A stretch of DNA of 64,000 nucleotides from Hyphomicrobium_A sp963722495 (GCA_963722495.1 CAVRND010000008.1:248001-312000), one strand, 5' to 3'. Positions 18,207 to 27,308 are shown, counted from the first letter of the stretch. The notes: generated by a model from the sequence alone, not told the origin. Numbers and translations: made by a program.

Positions 18207-19111
18207 CAGAAGTAGCCCTCTTGCTTCTTGCGCTCCATGGCGCCGGCTTGATCGTGATCAATGAGGCGGCCCTGGCGCTCGGATGTGCGCGCGCCAAGCG
18301 TCTCGGCGACGACGCTTTCGATGTCGTTCGCCTTGGAGGGAACCGCGGCGGTAAGCGGCCAGCAGCCCAACGTGCGGAAGCGCACGCTCTTCATTTTCGG
18401 AACCTCGCCCGGCAGCAGCGGCAACCGGTCGTCATCAACGACGAGAAGCTGGCCGTTGCGCACGATGGTCGGGCGGCGGGCCGCGAAGTACAGCGGCACG
18501 ACTTCTAGCTTCTCGCGCAGGATATAGCGCCACACGTCGCGCTCGGTCCAGTTCGACAGCGGAAACACGCGCACCGTCTCGCCGGGGCCGAGACGGCCAT
18601 TGAGCAGGTTCCACATCTCCGGGCGCTGACGGCGCGGATCCCAACGATGGCCGGGCGAGCGGAACGAGAACACGCGCTCCTTGGCGCGCGAGCTTTCCTC
18701 ATCGCGGCGGGCGCCGCCGAAGGCCGCGTCGAAGCCGTACTTGTCGAGCGCCTGCTTCAGCGGCTGCGTCTTCATCACGTCGGTGTAGACGGACGGCGAG
18801 TGGTCGTACGGATTGATGCCGCGCTTCAGGCCATCCTCGTTGGTGTGCACGATGAGGTCGAGACCGAAATCGCGCACCGTCTTGTCGCGGAACGCGATCA
18901 TGTCCTTGAACTTCCACGTCGTGTCGATGTGGAGCAGCGGGAACGGCGGCTTCTGCGGCCAGAACGCCTTGCGTGCCAGGTGCAGCAGCACGGTCGAGTC
19001 CTTGCCGATGGAGTACATCAGCACGGGCTTGCGGAACTGCGCGGCAGCCTCGCGAAAAATAAAGATGGCCTCTGCCTCGAGCATGTCGAGGTGCGATAGC
19101 TGAGCCGTCAT
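18206..19111 (-). CDS. cysD: Sulfate adenylyltransferase, small subunit
   Basis: About 301 residues from the ATG at 19111, which overlaps the cysH stop in ATGA; longer starts fall inside cysH. It is the ATP-pyrophosphatase subunit: PVLMYSIGKDSTVLLHLA near residue 30 is the PP-loop, followed by HIDTTWKFKDM, AFGGARRDEESSRAKERVFSF (read as two pieces) and LSNWTERDVWRYI. The C-terminus ends RKKQEGYF as usual. Confidence 0.95.
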   Translation of the reverse strand: MTAQLSHLDMLEAEAIFIFREAAAQFRKPVLMYSIGKDSTVLLHLARKAFWPQKPPFPLLHIDTTWKFKDMIAFRDKTVRDFGLDLIVHTNEDGLKRGINPYDHSPSVYTDVMKTQPLKQALDKYGFDAAFGGARRDEESSRAKERVFSFRSPGHRWDPRRQRPEMWNLLNGRLGPGETVRVFPLSNWTERDVWRYILREKLEVVPLYFAARRPTIVRNGQLLVVDDDRLPLLPGEVPKMKSVRFRTLGCWPLTAAVPSKANDIESVVAETLGARTSERQGRLIDHDQAGAMERKKQEGYF

Positions 19112-19938
19112 GCGGCGACTTCCTTCTGGCGAGGCCGATTGTGCAGACCGCATTCCTTGCCGTCCTCGTTCTCCCACCACCAGCGTCCGGCGCGGATGTC
19201 CTCACCCGGCTTGATGGCGCGCGTGCACGGCTGGCAACCGATCGACGGGAAGCCGCGCGCGTGCAGCGGATTGACGGGTACGTTGTTGGCTGCGACGTAG
19301 CCCTCGAGCTGCTCGAGGCTCCAATCAGCGATCGGGTTCAGCTTGTAAAGGGCGTTCTCCGCGTCCCACGAGGCGAACGGCACGTGCGCGCGTCCAATCG
19401 ACTGCTCGCGGCGCAGACCCGTAACCCAGCCTTTCGCGCCTTCGAGCGCGCGCTTCAGCGGGCGGACCTTGCGGACGTCGCAGCAGGACTTGCGGTTTTC
19501 GACGGCGAGGCGAAACCCATAGATGCCGTCGCGGGCGACAAGCTCCTCGACCTCGCGCGCGTCGGGGAACATGACGCGGATGTTGAGACCGTAGCGGTTC
19601 TCGCTGGCTTCGAGCGTGTCGAGGGTTTCCGGGAAGTGGCGGCCGGTATCGAGGGTGAACACGTCGATCTTGGCACCGCTCGCCGCGATGGCGTTGAGCA
19701 CAGCCTGATCCTCGATACCGAGACTGGTCGAAAAGGTGACCCGTCCGGGGATCGAGCGGGTTATCTCGATAAGCCGGTCCTCTAGCGTATTGATGGCCGC
19801 CACGCGGCGGTCGAGCGCCAAGGCCTCGGCCACCGGGTCAGCGGCAGCTACCGGTCCGCTACTCGCGGGGGTACGCGAGGTAGTCCCGGCGCTGGGCGCC
19901 CCTAAGGCGCCGCGCCCGGTTAAGGATTTCGTCGGCAT
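19108..19938 (-). CDS. cysH: Assimilatory adenylylsulfate (APS) reductase
   Basis: About 276 residues. It reduces APS to sulfite. TFSTSLGIEDQAVL near residue 80 is the PP-loop region. The 4Fe-4S cysteines CC in ENRKSCCDVRKVRPL and C-x-x-C in GFPSIGCQPCTRAI mark the bacterial APS reductase type rather than the PAPS type, and ECGLH near the C-terminus is the catalytic cysteine. The start at 19938 (MPTKSLTGRG, AGGGA upstream) is preferred; the frame stays open to 19986. The residues 1-45 are Ala/Ser/Thr-rich and variable. First gene of the leftward operon. Confidence 0.94.
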   Translation of the reverse strand: MPTKSLTGRGALGAPSAGTTSRTPASSGPVAAADPVAEALALDRRVAAINTLEDRLIEITRSIPGRVTFSTSLGIEDQAVLNAIAASGAKIDVFTLDTGRHFPETLDTLEASENRYGLNIRVMFPDAREVEELVARDGIYGFRLAVENRKSCCDVRKVRPLKRALEGAKGWVTGLRREQSIGRAHVPFASWDAENALYKLNPIADWSLEQLEGYVAANNVPVNPLHARGFPSIGCQPCTRAIKPGEDIRAGRWWWENEDGKECGLHNRPRQKEVAA

Positions 19939-20622
19939 CGTGATCCCTTCGCTGGAGACCCGAAAATAGGTGAAATCGATTTCCACTTAAAGCACTTCGA
20001 CCAAATAAAAATAGGATCGCATTCCGTCAGTGCCACCCCAGTGAAAATTTTTGCCAGGGGGCTCCTTCTTGGAACAGCTTGTCAGGCCGCGGGCGAGCGC
20101 GCCCAAGGGCGGGCGGCGTGCCGTCTGGATGTGATGCTTTGCAGGTCGCGCGCAAGTGGTGGGCCGACACCCTTGCACGCCCGCCTGCCGCTTTGGGGAT
20201 AGAACGTGGACAACATGTGCGAGTGCCACACCTGCCGGGGCTCCCTTCGGGCTCGTTTTTAGCGCTTTGAAAGCGAATCAGTGTGCCGGCAATTCGGCCG
20301 TTTGGGACCCGCATATCTAGTCACAGTTTTATCGCAGGAACTGTGTTCGCGAGGTTCTCTGAGAAAATGTGGGGATGAATTGAACCTGATAAATCACATG
20401 AGTTTTCAAATAGATACGAGGCGGACTTTAATGTGGACATGTGCGTGACAATTCGGCCTCGGAGGCATTGGAGAAAGAATGCCCCTGGCCAGTTGGTTAA
20501 CAGATGGTATTCTTTGCTTGCTTCGTGACGGGGGCTGGGACGTGAAGAGGGCTCTTCCATGTTCCGGCGGCCATCGTGGGGCGCAGAAAAGCAAACGTTG
20601 AGCAAAGTAAGCGGGGTACCAA
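19939..20622. other. Gene-free stretch upstream of cysH and the cold shock gene
   Basis: About 680 bases with no supported coding frame; base composition drops to a more even A/T content from about 20330 to 20620. It holds the cysH promoter side on the left and, on the right, the leader of the cold shock gene. A long untranslated leader is common for cold shock mRNAs, but no specific structure was recognised. Open frames at 20079-20314 and 20321-20605 carry no family features. Confidence 0.5.
19972..19983. promoter_or_regulatory. Palindrome upstream of cysH
   Basis: GAAATCGATTTC is a perfect 12-base palindrome 34 bases before the cysH start, flanked by GTG-like and CAC ends that almost extend the symmetry. 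An A/T-rich tract (20008-20021) lies just upstream. The place suits an operator for a sulfur regulator controlling the cysHDN operon. The regulator is unknown. Confidence 0.4.
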
Positions 20623-21229
20623 ATGATGGGGGATTCCTCTAAGCGTCCCGATTTTCCGCAGTTCGACCCACAACCGATCGAGATGAACTCGGGAACGGGC
20701 CGAAGAAGCTGGGATCGAGGTGTTCGAGGTCGTCGGATCGATTAAATGGTTCGATGCATCAAAGGGTTACGGTTTTATCGTGCCCGACAACGGGCTGGCA
20801 GACATTCTGCTCCACGTGACCTGCCTGCGGGCGGGCGGCTATCAGACGGCCTACGAGGGAGCACGGGTTCACGCCGAGGTGCTGCGCCGCCCGAAGGGCA
20901 TGCAGGCATTCCGCATCCTCAGCATGGACGAGAGCACGGCCATCCACCCCTCGCAGCTGCCGCAGCGGACGCACGTCATCGTCACGCCGGAAAGCGACTG
21001 GGAGCGGGCCATGGTCAAGTGGTTCAACCGGGTGCGCGGTTTCGGCTTCTTGACGCGGGGCGAGGGAACGCCAGACGTATTCGTGCACATGGAAACTCTG
21101 CGGCGCTTCGGTTTCACGGAGCTTCGTCCGGGTCAGATGGTCATGGTTCGCTGGGGTCACGGCTGCAAAGGCTGCATGGCTGCCGAACTGCGCCCGGATG
21201 GACAACCCGGACTGCCGCCAACGCACTGA
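20623..21229 (+). CDS. Two-domain cold shock protein, frameshift after the N-terminal leader
   Basis: Nucleic-acid-binding protein with two cold shock domains in tandem: GSIKWFDASKGYGFIVPD near the start and AMVKWFNRVRGFGFLTRGEG about 90 residues later, both with RNP-1-like K/R-G-F/Y-G-F. From the GTG at 20720 the protein is 169 residues. An ATG at 20623 opens MMGDSSKRPDFPQFD and MNSGTG, typical of alphaproteobacterial members, and joins the main frame if one base is removed near 20698-20702. The full-length protein would then be about 201 residues. Role in RNA chaperoning is from the family. Confidence 0.85.
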
Positions 21230-21237
21230 CAAGGGCG

Positions 21238-21729
21238 ATGGCTCATTTGAGAATTCAGAGCGGGGCTGCCCATTGGGCGGCCCTGTTCTTTGTTGCCCTG
21301 CTGATGGCCGCGGTCGCCGTGCCTGCGGATGCGAAGGTGCGCCTCGACCGGCTATGGCTGGTGCCGTCCAGCGGCCGGGAGGTGCCCATCGACATCGAGG
21401 TCGCCGAGGAACCGCAAGAGAAGGCCATGGGGCTGATGTTCCGCACCGAGTTGGCGGACGACAAGGGCATGCTGTTCCCGTACGCAGAGAGCCGCGAGCT
21501 CAGCATGTGGATGCGCAATACGTACATCCCGCTCGACATGCTGTTTATCCGCCCCGACGGCGTCATCCATCGCATCGAGGTTCGCGCCGAGCCGATGTCG
21601 GAGCACGTCATCAACTCGGGAGGGCCGGTGTCGGCGGTGCTGGAACTCGCCGGCGGTGCCAGCGAGCGCCTGGGAATCAAAGCCGGCGACCGCGTGCGCT
21701 ACCCGCTGTTTGGCGCCGCTAAGCCCTGA
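21238..21729 (+). CDS. DUF192 family exported protein
   Basis: 163 residues. A signal peptide (AALFFVALLMAAVAVPADA) is followed by the DUF192 fold: EVPIDIEVAEEPQEKAMGLM, then the signature GMLFPYAESRELSMWMRNT and IPLDMLFIRPDGVIHRIE, ending LGIKAGDRVRYPLF. Function is unknown; the family is small, often exported. It starts 9 bases after the cold shock stop, so the two are probably co-transcribed. Confidence 0.88.
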   Translation: MAHLRIQSGAAHWAALFFVALLMAAVAVPADAKVRLDRLWLVPSSGREVPIDIEVAEEPQEKAMGLMFRTELADDKGMLFPYAESRELSMWMRNTYIPLDMLFIRPDGVIHRIEVRAEPMSEHVINSGGPVSAVLELAGGASERLGIKAGDRVRYPLFGAAKP

Positions 21730-21823
21730 TCCACACGCTGCATACACGCCAGGCCCTCCGCGTTTGATACGCCGCGTTTACTCGGCGGGCGCCATCGCGT
21801 AGAACCCGTCAACGTCGCTCGTC

Positions 21824-21900
21824 CGGGGCGTAGCTCAGCCTGGTAGAGCACTTGCTTTGGGAGCAAGGGGTCGCGAGTTCGAATCCCGCCGCCCCGACCA
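21824..21900 (+). tRNA. tRNA-Pro(UGG)
   Basis: 77 bases with encoded CCA. The acceptor stem CGGGGCG pairs with CGCCCCG. The anticodon stem CTTGC/GCAAG encloses loop TTTGGGA, giving anticodon TGG. The T arm GCGAG-TTCGAAT-CCCGC pairs imperfectly but is normal in place. It is the last intact gene of the alphaproteobacterial part. Confidence 0.95.
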
Positions 21901-21929
21901 ACGAAGCGACGTTTGTACGCGAGGGCACC

Positions 21930-21996
21930 ATGGTTGCGCGCATCTACAAGCCGGCGAAGACCGCCATGCAGTCGGGTGAGGGGCGCACCAAAGAGT
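21930..21996 (+). pseudogene. NDUFS4-like complex I subunit, N-terminal 22 codons only
   Basis: The ATG at 21930 opens MVARIYKPAKTAMQSGEGR followed by TKEW. This is the start of the alphaproteobacterial ETC complex I subunit family (about 100 residues, NADH:quinone oxidoreductase accessory subunit). The family match stops at about 21995; the frame then runs into the diacylglycerol kinase fragment in another frame. The truncation marks the contig join, not gene decay. Confidence 0.8.
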
Positions 21997-22600
21997 GGAT
22001 CTCGGCGTGGTGCACATCGAGCGGACCGACGGCAGCGAGAGCGAGCACGCCTTCTGCGTGATGGCAGGGCTCGGTCTCGACGCGAAGATGATCAAGAACA
22101 CCAACACGAAGCTGAAGAAGGCCGTCGGCTGGCTCGCCTACGTCGACGGCATCGCCCGGTCGGTGCCGGAACTCAAACCGCTCCGCCTCCGCTACACCGC
22201 GGATGATGGCCCGGAGCGCCACCTGAGCGCTCACACGATCATCGTCGGCAACTGCGGCGCGCTGCCCGGCGGCTTTCTGCTCATGCCGGACGCGAAGCCC
22301 GACGACGGCATCCTCGACATCGCCGCACTGCGCCCGCGCGGTCCGTTCGGCTGGGCGAAGGTGTGGCGCAAGGTCGCGTGGGAGAACGGCGTGCTGCGCA
22401 AGTCGGCGGTCGGGCGCAAGATCATCGACCTCAGCAAGGATGTTCGTGACGTCGTGAACTTCCGCGCGCGGGACATCCACATGCACGTCGAGACCCCCGA
22501 CATGTTCCAGCTCGACGGCGACGAGTTCGGCATCGCCCGATCCGTGCACGCCTGGGTCGATCCGGGATCGCTCGTGCTGAAGGTGCCCGCGGCGACCTAG
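21997..22600 (+). CDS. Diacylglycerol kinase family lipid kinase, C-terminal fragment
   Basis: About 200 residues in frame from 21995, beginning DLGVVHIERTDGSESEHAF. LGLDAKMIKNTNTKLKKAVG and GNCGALPGGFLLMPDAKPDDG are typical of actinobacterial DagK/YegS-type kinases, which phosphorylate diacylglycerol at the membrane. The N-terminal catalytic half with the GGDGT-type loop is missing because the contig join lies at its left end. The protein ends SLVLKVPAAT and converges with pheA. Confidence 0.82.
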
Positions 22601-22604
22601 CGGA

Positions 22605-23535
22605 TCAAGCCTCGCCGGAGAGGATGGCGCGCAGCCAGTCGCGAGCCTCGGTGAACGTGCCGTCGTCGTACTTCGGCGTCACCGAGATGACCTTGCGGTC
22701 GGCACGGGGGTACGACCCGAGGAAGATCACCTTCGGCGAGAACCGCTTGAGACCGAGCAGGGCGTCGGCGACCCGTTCATCCTCGATATGACCGTCCAGG
22801 TCGATGATGAAGCGGTACCGCCCGAGCTCGTCGCCGATCGGACGCGACTCGATGAGGCTCATGTTGACGCCCCGGGTCGCGAACTGCTCGAGCATCTCCA
22901 GCAGCCGGCCGGCCACGTTGTCGGGGAGCTCCGCGATCACGCTGGTCTTGTCCGAGCCGGTCCGCGCCGGGATGGTGCGCTCGCGGCTGACGAGCACGAA
23001 CCGGGTGACCGCGTTGGGGTTGTCGCCGATCGCCTCCGCCAGCACCTCCAGCTCGTAGTGGTCGGTGATGGTCGGCGGTGCGACCGCGGCATCCGCGGCA
23101 TCCGAGCTCAGCAGGCTTGCGGCGGCGGTCACGTTGGAGGTGGCCTGCAGGTGCTCGTGGTTGGGCAGGTTCGCGTCGAGCCACAGGTGCGTCTGCCCGT
23201 AGGCGACCGGATGCGCGTTGACGACCCGCACGTCCGACGAGCTTGGTGCCGGGGCGGGCGACGAGCACGAAGTTGACCGGGACCAGGTATTCGCCGACGA
23301 TCCGCAGCCCCGGGATGGTGGCGAGCGCATCCTGGGCGACGCTGACGCCGCCCTCGATGGAATTCTCGATCGCGATGATGGCGGCGGCACTGCGCCCGTC
23401 GACCACATCCGCGAGCGCCTCGCCGACGTTGTTGACCGAGCGCCACTCCTGGCCGGCGGCGTCCGGCACCAGCTTGAGCGCGGCCTCGGTGAACGTCCCG
23501 GCGGGGCCCAGATAGGAGTAGGTGCGGTCGGACAC
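22605..23535 (-). CDS. pheA: Prephenate dehydratase, frameshifted
   Basis: Converts prephenate to phenylpyruvate for phenylalanine synthesis. From the GTG at 23535 it reads SDRTYSYLGPAGTFTEAAL, then IAIENSIEGGVSVAQDAL and VNFVLVARPGTKL. One surplus base near 23239 shifts the frame; the next frame continues VRVVNAHPVAYGQTHLWLD and ends with an ACT regulatory domain that includes GVNMSLIESRPIGDELGRY and KVIFLGSYPRAD. The restored length is about 309 residues, normal for the monofunctional actinobacterial enzyme with allosteric phenylalanine binding. Confidence 0.9.
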
Positions 23536-23576
23536 CCGTCGAGTGTATCGGCGCGCCGCAATGCCAGACTGACGGC

Positions 23577-25208
23577 ATGGATCCGCGCGCTGGGACGCCC
23601 GCCCAACCCCAAGACCTCATCGATGTGCACGACCTCGTGCACGCCTACTTCGAGAACGTGCCGGATGTCGGCATCCCCGAGCAGCGGGTCGTGTTCGGCA
23701 CCAGTGGGCATCGCGGGTCGTCGTTCGACAGCGCATTCAACGAGACCCACATCGCGGCGATCACGCAGGCGATCGTCGAGTACCGCACCGGCCAGGGGAT
23801 CACTGGACCGCTGTTCATCGGCAAGGACTCGCACGGGCTGTCGCGGCCGGCGGAGACGACGGCGCTGGAGGTGCTGGTCGCCAACGGCGTGGATGTGCTG
23901 GTCGACGAGTTCGATGACTGGGTGCCGACGCCGGCGCTGAGCCACGCGATCATCCGGCACAATCGCCTGGTCGCCACGGGCACGGTCGAGGGCGGGCAGG
24001 CCGACGGGATCGTGATCACGCCGTCCCACAACCCGCCCCGCGATGGGGGCTTCAAGTACAACCCGCCCCACGGCGGTCCGGCGGACAGCGATGCGACCAG
24101 CTGGATCGCCGCACGCGCGAACGCGCTCATCGAGGGCGGCAACCGGGAGGTGCACCGCGCTGAGCCGAGTGCCGTGGGCACCTACGACTTCCGCAAGCAC
24201 TACGTCGAGGACCTCGAGCACATCATCGACATCCCCGCGATCGCGGATGCACGACTTCATGTCGGCGCCGACCCGCTCGGCGGCGCGAGCGTGCATTACT
24301 GGCAGCTGATCGCATCCCACTACGGCCTCGACCTCACCGTGGTGAACAAGGCGGTCGATCCGGCGTGGGGGTTCATGACCCTCGACTGGGACGGCAAGAT
24401 CCGGATGGACCCGTCGTCGCCCTCGGCGATGGCCTCGGTCGTCGCCCGCCGGGACGAGTACGACATCCTCACCGGCAACGACGCGGACGCGGACCGGCAC
24501 GGGATCGTCACCCCGGACGCCGGCCTCATGAACCCGAACCACTACCTCGCGGTCGCGATCCAGTACCTCTATACCCATCGTCCCGGCTGGCGTGCGGATG
24601 CCGCGGTCGGCAAGACGCTCGTCTCCAGTTCCATGATCGATCGTGTCGCAGCGTCACTCGGTCGCCGCCTGTGGGAGGTGCCGGTCGGGTTCAAGTGGTT
24701 CGTCCCCGGACTCATCGACGGCTCGGTAGGGTTCGGCGGCGAGGAGAGCGCGGGGGCGTCGTTCCTGCGGATGGACGGCACGGCGTGGACGACGGACAAG
24801 GACGGCATCCTGCTCGCGCTGCTGGCGAGCGAGATCCTCGCGGTCACCGGCAAGACGCCGTCGCAGCTCTACGCGGAGCTCACCGCCCAGTTCGGTGACC
24901 CCGCCTACCAGCGGGTGGATGCAGCGGCGACGCCGGCGCAGAAGGCGCGGCTCGGCAAGCTGACCGGCGACTCGATCGCTGCGACCGAGCTGGCCGGAGA
25001 GCCGATCACGGCGAAGCTGTCCGAAGCGCCGGGCAACGGTGCCGCGATCGGCGGCGTGAAGGTCGAGTCGGCGGACGCGTGGTTCGCCGCCCGCCCGTCC
25101 GGCACGGAGGACGTGTACAAGATCTACGCCGAGTCGTTCCGCGGCCCCGACCACCTCATGCAGGTGCAGGCGGAGGCGAAGCGGATCGTCGACGCCGCCC
25201 TCGCCTAG
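23577..25208 (+). CDS. pgm: Phosphoglucomutase (alpha-D-glucose-phosphate specific)
   Basis: 543 residues and intact. It interconverts glucose 1- and 6-phosphate. The phosphoserine loop is GIVITPSHNPPRDGGFKYNP near residue 142, the metal-binding loop ILTGNDADADRHGIV near 300, the sugar-binding loop GFGGEESAGASFLR near 385, and the phosphate-binding loop is WFAARPSGTEDVYKIYAESF near 500. FGTSGHRGSSFDSAFNE at the N-terminus is typical of the bacterial Pgm group. Divergent from pheA, 41 bases apart. Confidence 0.96.
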   Translation: MDPRAGTPAQPQDLIDVHDLVHAYFENVPDVGIPEQRVVFGTSGHRGSSFDSAFNETHIAAITQAIVEYRTGQGITGPLFIGKDSHGLSRPAETTALEVLVANGVDVLVDEFDDWVPTPALSHAIIRHNRLVATGTVEGGQADGIVITPSHNPPRDGGFKYNPPHGGPADSDATSWIAARANALIEGGNREVHRAEPSAVGTYDFRKHYVEDLEHIIDIPAIADARLHVGADPLGGASVHYWQLIASHYGLDLTVVNKAVDPAWGFMTLDWDGKIRMDPSSPSAMASVVARRDEYDILTGNDADADRHGIVTPDAGLMNPNHYLAVAIQYLYTHRPGWRADAAVGKTLVSSSMIDRVAASLGRRLWEVPVGFKWFVPGLIDGSVGFGGEESAGASFLRMDGTAWTTDKDGILLALLASEILAVTGKTPSQLYAELTAQFGDPAYQRVDAAATPAQKARLGKLTGDSIAATELAGEPITAKLSEAPGNGAAIGGVKVESADAWFAARPSGTEDVYKIYAESFRGPDHLMQVQAEAKRIVDAALA

Positions 25209-25214
25209 CCCACA

Positions 25215-25272
25215 GTGCCCGTTCCGGACGAAAGTGCCCGGCGGAACAGGCACCCTCGTCCGGAAAGGGCAC
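25215..25272. terminator. Bidirectional terminator-like inverted repeat
   Basis: Two 24-base arms (25215-25238 and 25249-25272) pair with a few mismatches around a short loop; both contain TTCCGGACGA or its complement. It fills the space between the convergent pgm and thiolase genes and touches the thiolase stop. There is no clear T run, so termination strength is uncertain. Confidence 0.65.
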
Positions 25273-26445
25273 TTAGAGGGCGCGGAGGATCAGCGCGGAG
25301 CCCTGGCCGCCGCCGCCGCAGAGGGCGGCCGCGCCGACCGAACCCGGCCCGGCGGCCTGCAGCTGCCGCGCGAGGGTGCCGGTGATCCGCGCGCCGGACG
25401 CGCCGATCGGGTGGCCGAGCGCGATCGCGCCGCCGTAGGGGTTCACGATCGCGAGGTCGATCCCGAGGTCATCCGCCGACTGGGCGACCACCGCGGCGAA
25501 CGCCTCGTTGATCTCCACCGCGACCAGGTCGGATGCTTTCACCCCGGCCTCCTTCATCGCCTCCTTGATCGCGTTCGACGGCTGCGAGTGCAACGAGTTG
25601 TCCGGACCGGCGACCAGTCCGTGGCCGATGATCTCGGCGATGGGCTTCACGCCACGCGCCTTCGCGACCGTGTCGCTCATCAGCACGAGCGCGGCGGCGC
25701 CGTCGGTGATCTGGGATGCGTTGCCTGCCGTGATCGTGCCCTCCTTCGAGAACGCGGGCCGCAACCCGGCGAGCGTCTCGGCAGTGGTCTCGGCGCGAAC
25801 GCCGTCATCCTCGGTGATCGTGGTCGTGCCGCCCTTGCCCTCGAGCTCGTACCCGACGATCTCACCGGCGCGGAAATCCTGGCCCTTGACCGCGTTCTGG
25901 TGGGATGCGGCGGCGATCGCGTCCTGCTTCGGCCGGTCGATCTTCCGCTTCACGTTCCCGGTTTCGGTGGAGGCTCCCATCGAGACGTGGTCGAAGGAGT
26001 CGGTCAGCCCGTCGTTGTCGAGCAGGTCGACCATCTCGACCGCGCCGTACCGCTTGCCGATCCGCGACCCGATCCACGCGTGCGGGGCGAGGCTCATCGA
26101 CTCCTGGCCCACCGCGACCACGATGTCGGCTCCGCCGCGCTCGATGAGGTCGGTAGCGGCCGCCACCGCCTCCATCCCGGACAGACACACGATGTTGATC
26201 GTCATCGCCGGCACCGTGAACGGGATGCCCGCGGCGACCGCCGCCTGCCGTGCCGGGTTCTGGCCCGACCCGCCGAGGATGACCTGGCCGGCGTAGACGC
26301 GCTGCACCTCATCCGGGGCGACGCCCGCTCGCTCCAGCGCAGCCTTGATCGCGTGCGCACCGAGCTTCGCCGCGCTTTCGGTGGCGAGCTTCCCGGTGAA
26401 CTTGGTGAACGGGGTGCGGGCGTAGCCCGCGATGACGACGCTCAT
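25273..26445 (-). CDS. Acetyl-CoA acetyltransferase (thiolase)
   Basis: 390 residues. The nucleophilic cysteine is Cys87 in INIVCLSGMEAV. The C-terminal catalytic pair is His345 in GHPIGASGARI and Cys376 in ALCGGGGQGSALI. NEAFAAVVAQSADDLG near residue 310 is also conserved. The family condenses two acetyl-CoA or cleaves 3-ketoacyl-CoA. The short-chain dehydrogenase upstream on the same strand (28 bases) suggests a joint role in beta-oxidation or acetoacetyl-CoA metabolism; the chain-length preference is not visible. Confidence 0.93.
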   Translation of the reverse strand: MSVVIAGYARTPFTKFTGKLATESAAKLGAHAIKAALERAGVAPDEVQRVYAGQVILGGSGQNPARQAAVAAGIPFTVPAMTINIVCLSGMEAVAAATDLIERGGADIVVAVGQESMSLAPHAWIGSRIGKRYGAVEMVDLLDNDGLTDSFDHVSMGASTETGNVKRKIDRPKQDAIAAASHQNAVKGQDFRAGEIVGYELEGKGGTTTITEDDGVRAETTAETLAGLRPAFSKEGTITAGNASQITDGAAALVLMSDTVAKARGVKPIAEIIGHGLVAGPDNSLHSQPSNAIKEAMKEAGVKASDLVAVEINEAFAAVVAQSADDLGIDLAIVNPYGGAIALGHPIGASGARITGTLARQLQAAGPGSVGAAALCGGGGQGSALILRAL

Positions 26446-26473
26446 GGTCGGTCCTTAGGGGTGTAGGTGGTGG

Positions 26474-27226
26474 TCATTGGGGTGCCATGCGAAGCGCGCC
26501 ATCCATCCGGATGGTCTCGCCATTGAGGTAGTCGTGCTCGACGATCATCGCGGCGAGCTGCGCGAACTCGTCGGGGCGCGCGAGCCGTTGCGGGAAGGGC
26601 ACGCCGGCGGCAAGGGACGCGTTGACCTCCGGCCCGAGCGCCGCGAGCAGGGGCGTGTCGACGATGCCGGGTGCGATCGTGCAAACCCGGATGCCCGATC
26701 GGGCGAGATCGCGGGCGGCCGGCACAGTCATCCCGACGACCCCGCCTTTGGACGCCGAGTAGGCGATCTGCCCGATCTGCCCCTCGAACGCTGCAACGGA
26801 TGCGGTGTTGATGATGACGCCGCGCTGCCCCTGCTCGTCGGCGGACTGCTCAGCGATGACGGCTGCAGCGAGACGGAGCACGTTGAAGGTGCCGATGAGG
26901 TTCACTTCGATCGTCTTCCGGAACAGGTCGAGCTCGTGGGCGCCCTTCGACGAGAGCACGCGCCGTGCAGGCGCGATGCCCGCGCAGTTGATCACGATCC
27001 GGAGCGGCGCACCTTCGATGCCGGCCAGCGCGGCTGTGACGTCGGCCTCGCTGGTGACGTCACCGGGCACGTAGCGGACCCCGTGGTGCTCGGCCGCCTT
27101 GCCGACGGCGTCTGGCAGGTCGAGCCCGATGACGGCGGCACCGCGGTCAGCCAGGAGAGCGGCGGTGGCTGCGCCGAGGCCGGACGCTGCACCCGTCACG
27201 AGCGCGGTGGCGCCTTCGATCCGCAT
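26474..27226 (-). CDS. Short-chain dehydrogenase, 3-hydroxyacyl-CoA dehydrogenase type
   Basis: 250 residues. NAD-binding TALVTGAASGLGAATAALL at the N-terminus, NCAGIAPARRV near 86, and the catalytic YSASKGGVVGMT (Tyr, Lys) near 160 with Ser in INTASVAAF. DVTSEADV near 62 suggests NAD preference. C-terminal NGETIRMDGALRMAP resembles HSD10-type 3-hydroxyacyl-CoA dehydrogenases. The ATG at 27226 is preferred over an upstream start at 27256. Pairing with the thiolase supports a beta-oxidation role. Confidence 0.88.
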   Translation of the reverse strand: MRIEGATALVTGAASGLGAATAALLADRGAAVIGLDLPDAVGKAAEHHGVRYVPGDVTSEADVTAALAGIEGAPLRIVINCAGIAPARRVLSSKGAHELDLFRKTIEVNLIGTFNVLRLAAAVIAEQSADEQGQRGVIINTASVAAFEGQIGQIAYSASKGGVVGMTVPAARDLARSGIRVCTIAPGIVDTPLLAALGPEVNASLAAGVPFPQRLARPDEFAQLAAMIVEHDYLNGETIRMDGALRMAPQ

Positions 27227-27308
27227 ACATCGATCGTCCCATACCCGGGCAAGCACGAGGCCCCCGGTTGGGGGGACCCGGGGGCCTCGGCCTGATCGGC
27301 GTATTGGT

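Noticed and set aside
20040..20330. Small RNA or riboswitch upstream of cysH
   Set aside because: Several GC-rich pairings are possible, but none matches a structure I can name.
20321..20605. 94-residue open frame left of the cold shock gene
   Set aside because: Mixed composition without motif or ribosome site, and it lies in the probable leader of the cold shock gene.
21930..22600. Gene transfer or integration at the tRNA-Pro gene
   Set aside because: tRNA genes are integration sites, but there is no integrase and no repeated tRNA end, and the break lies about 95 bases after the tRNA, inside two cut genes.
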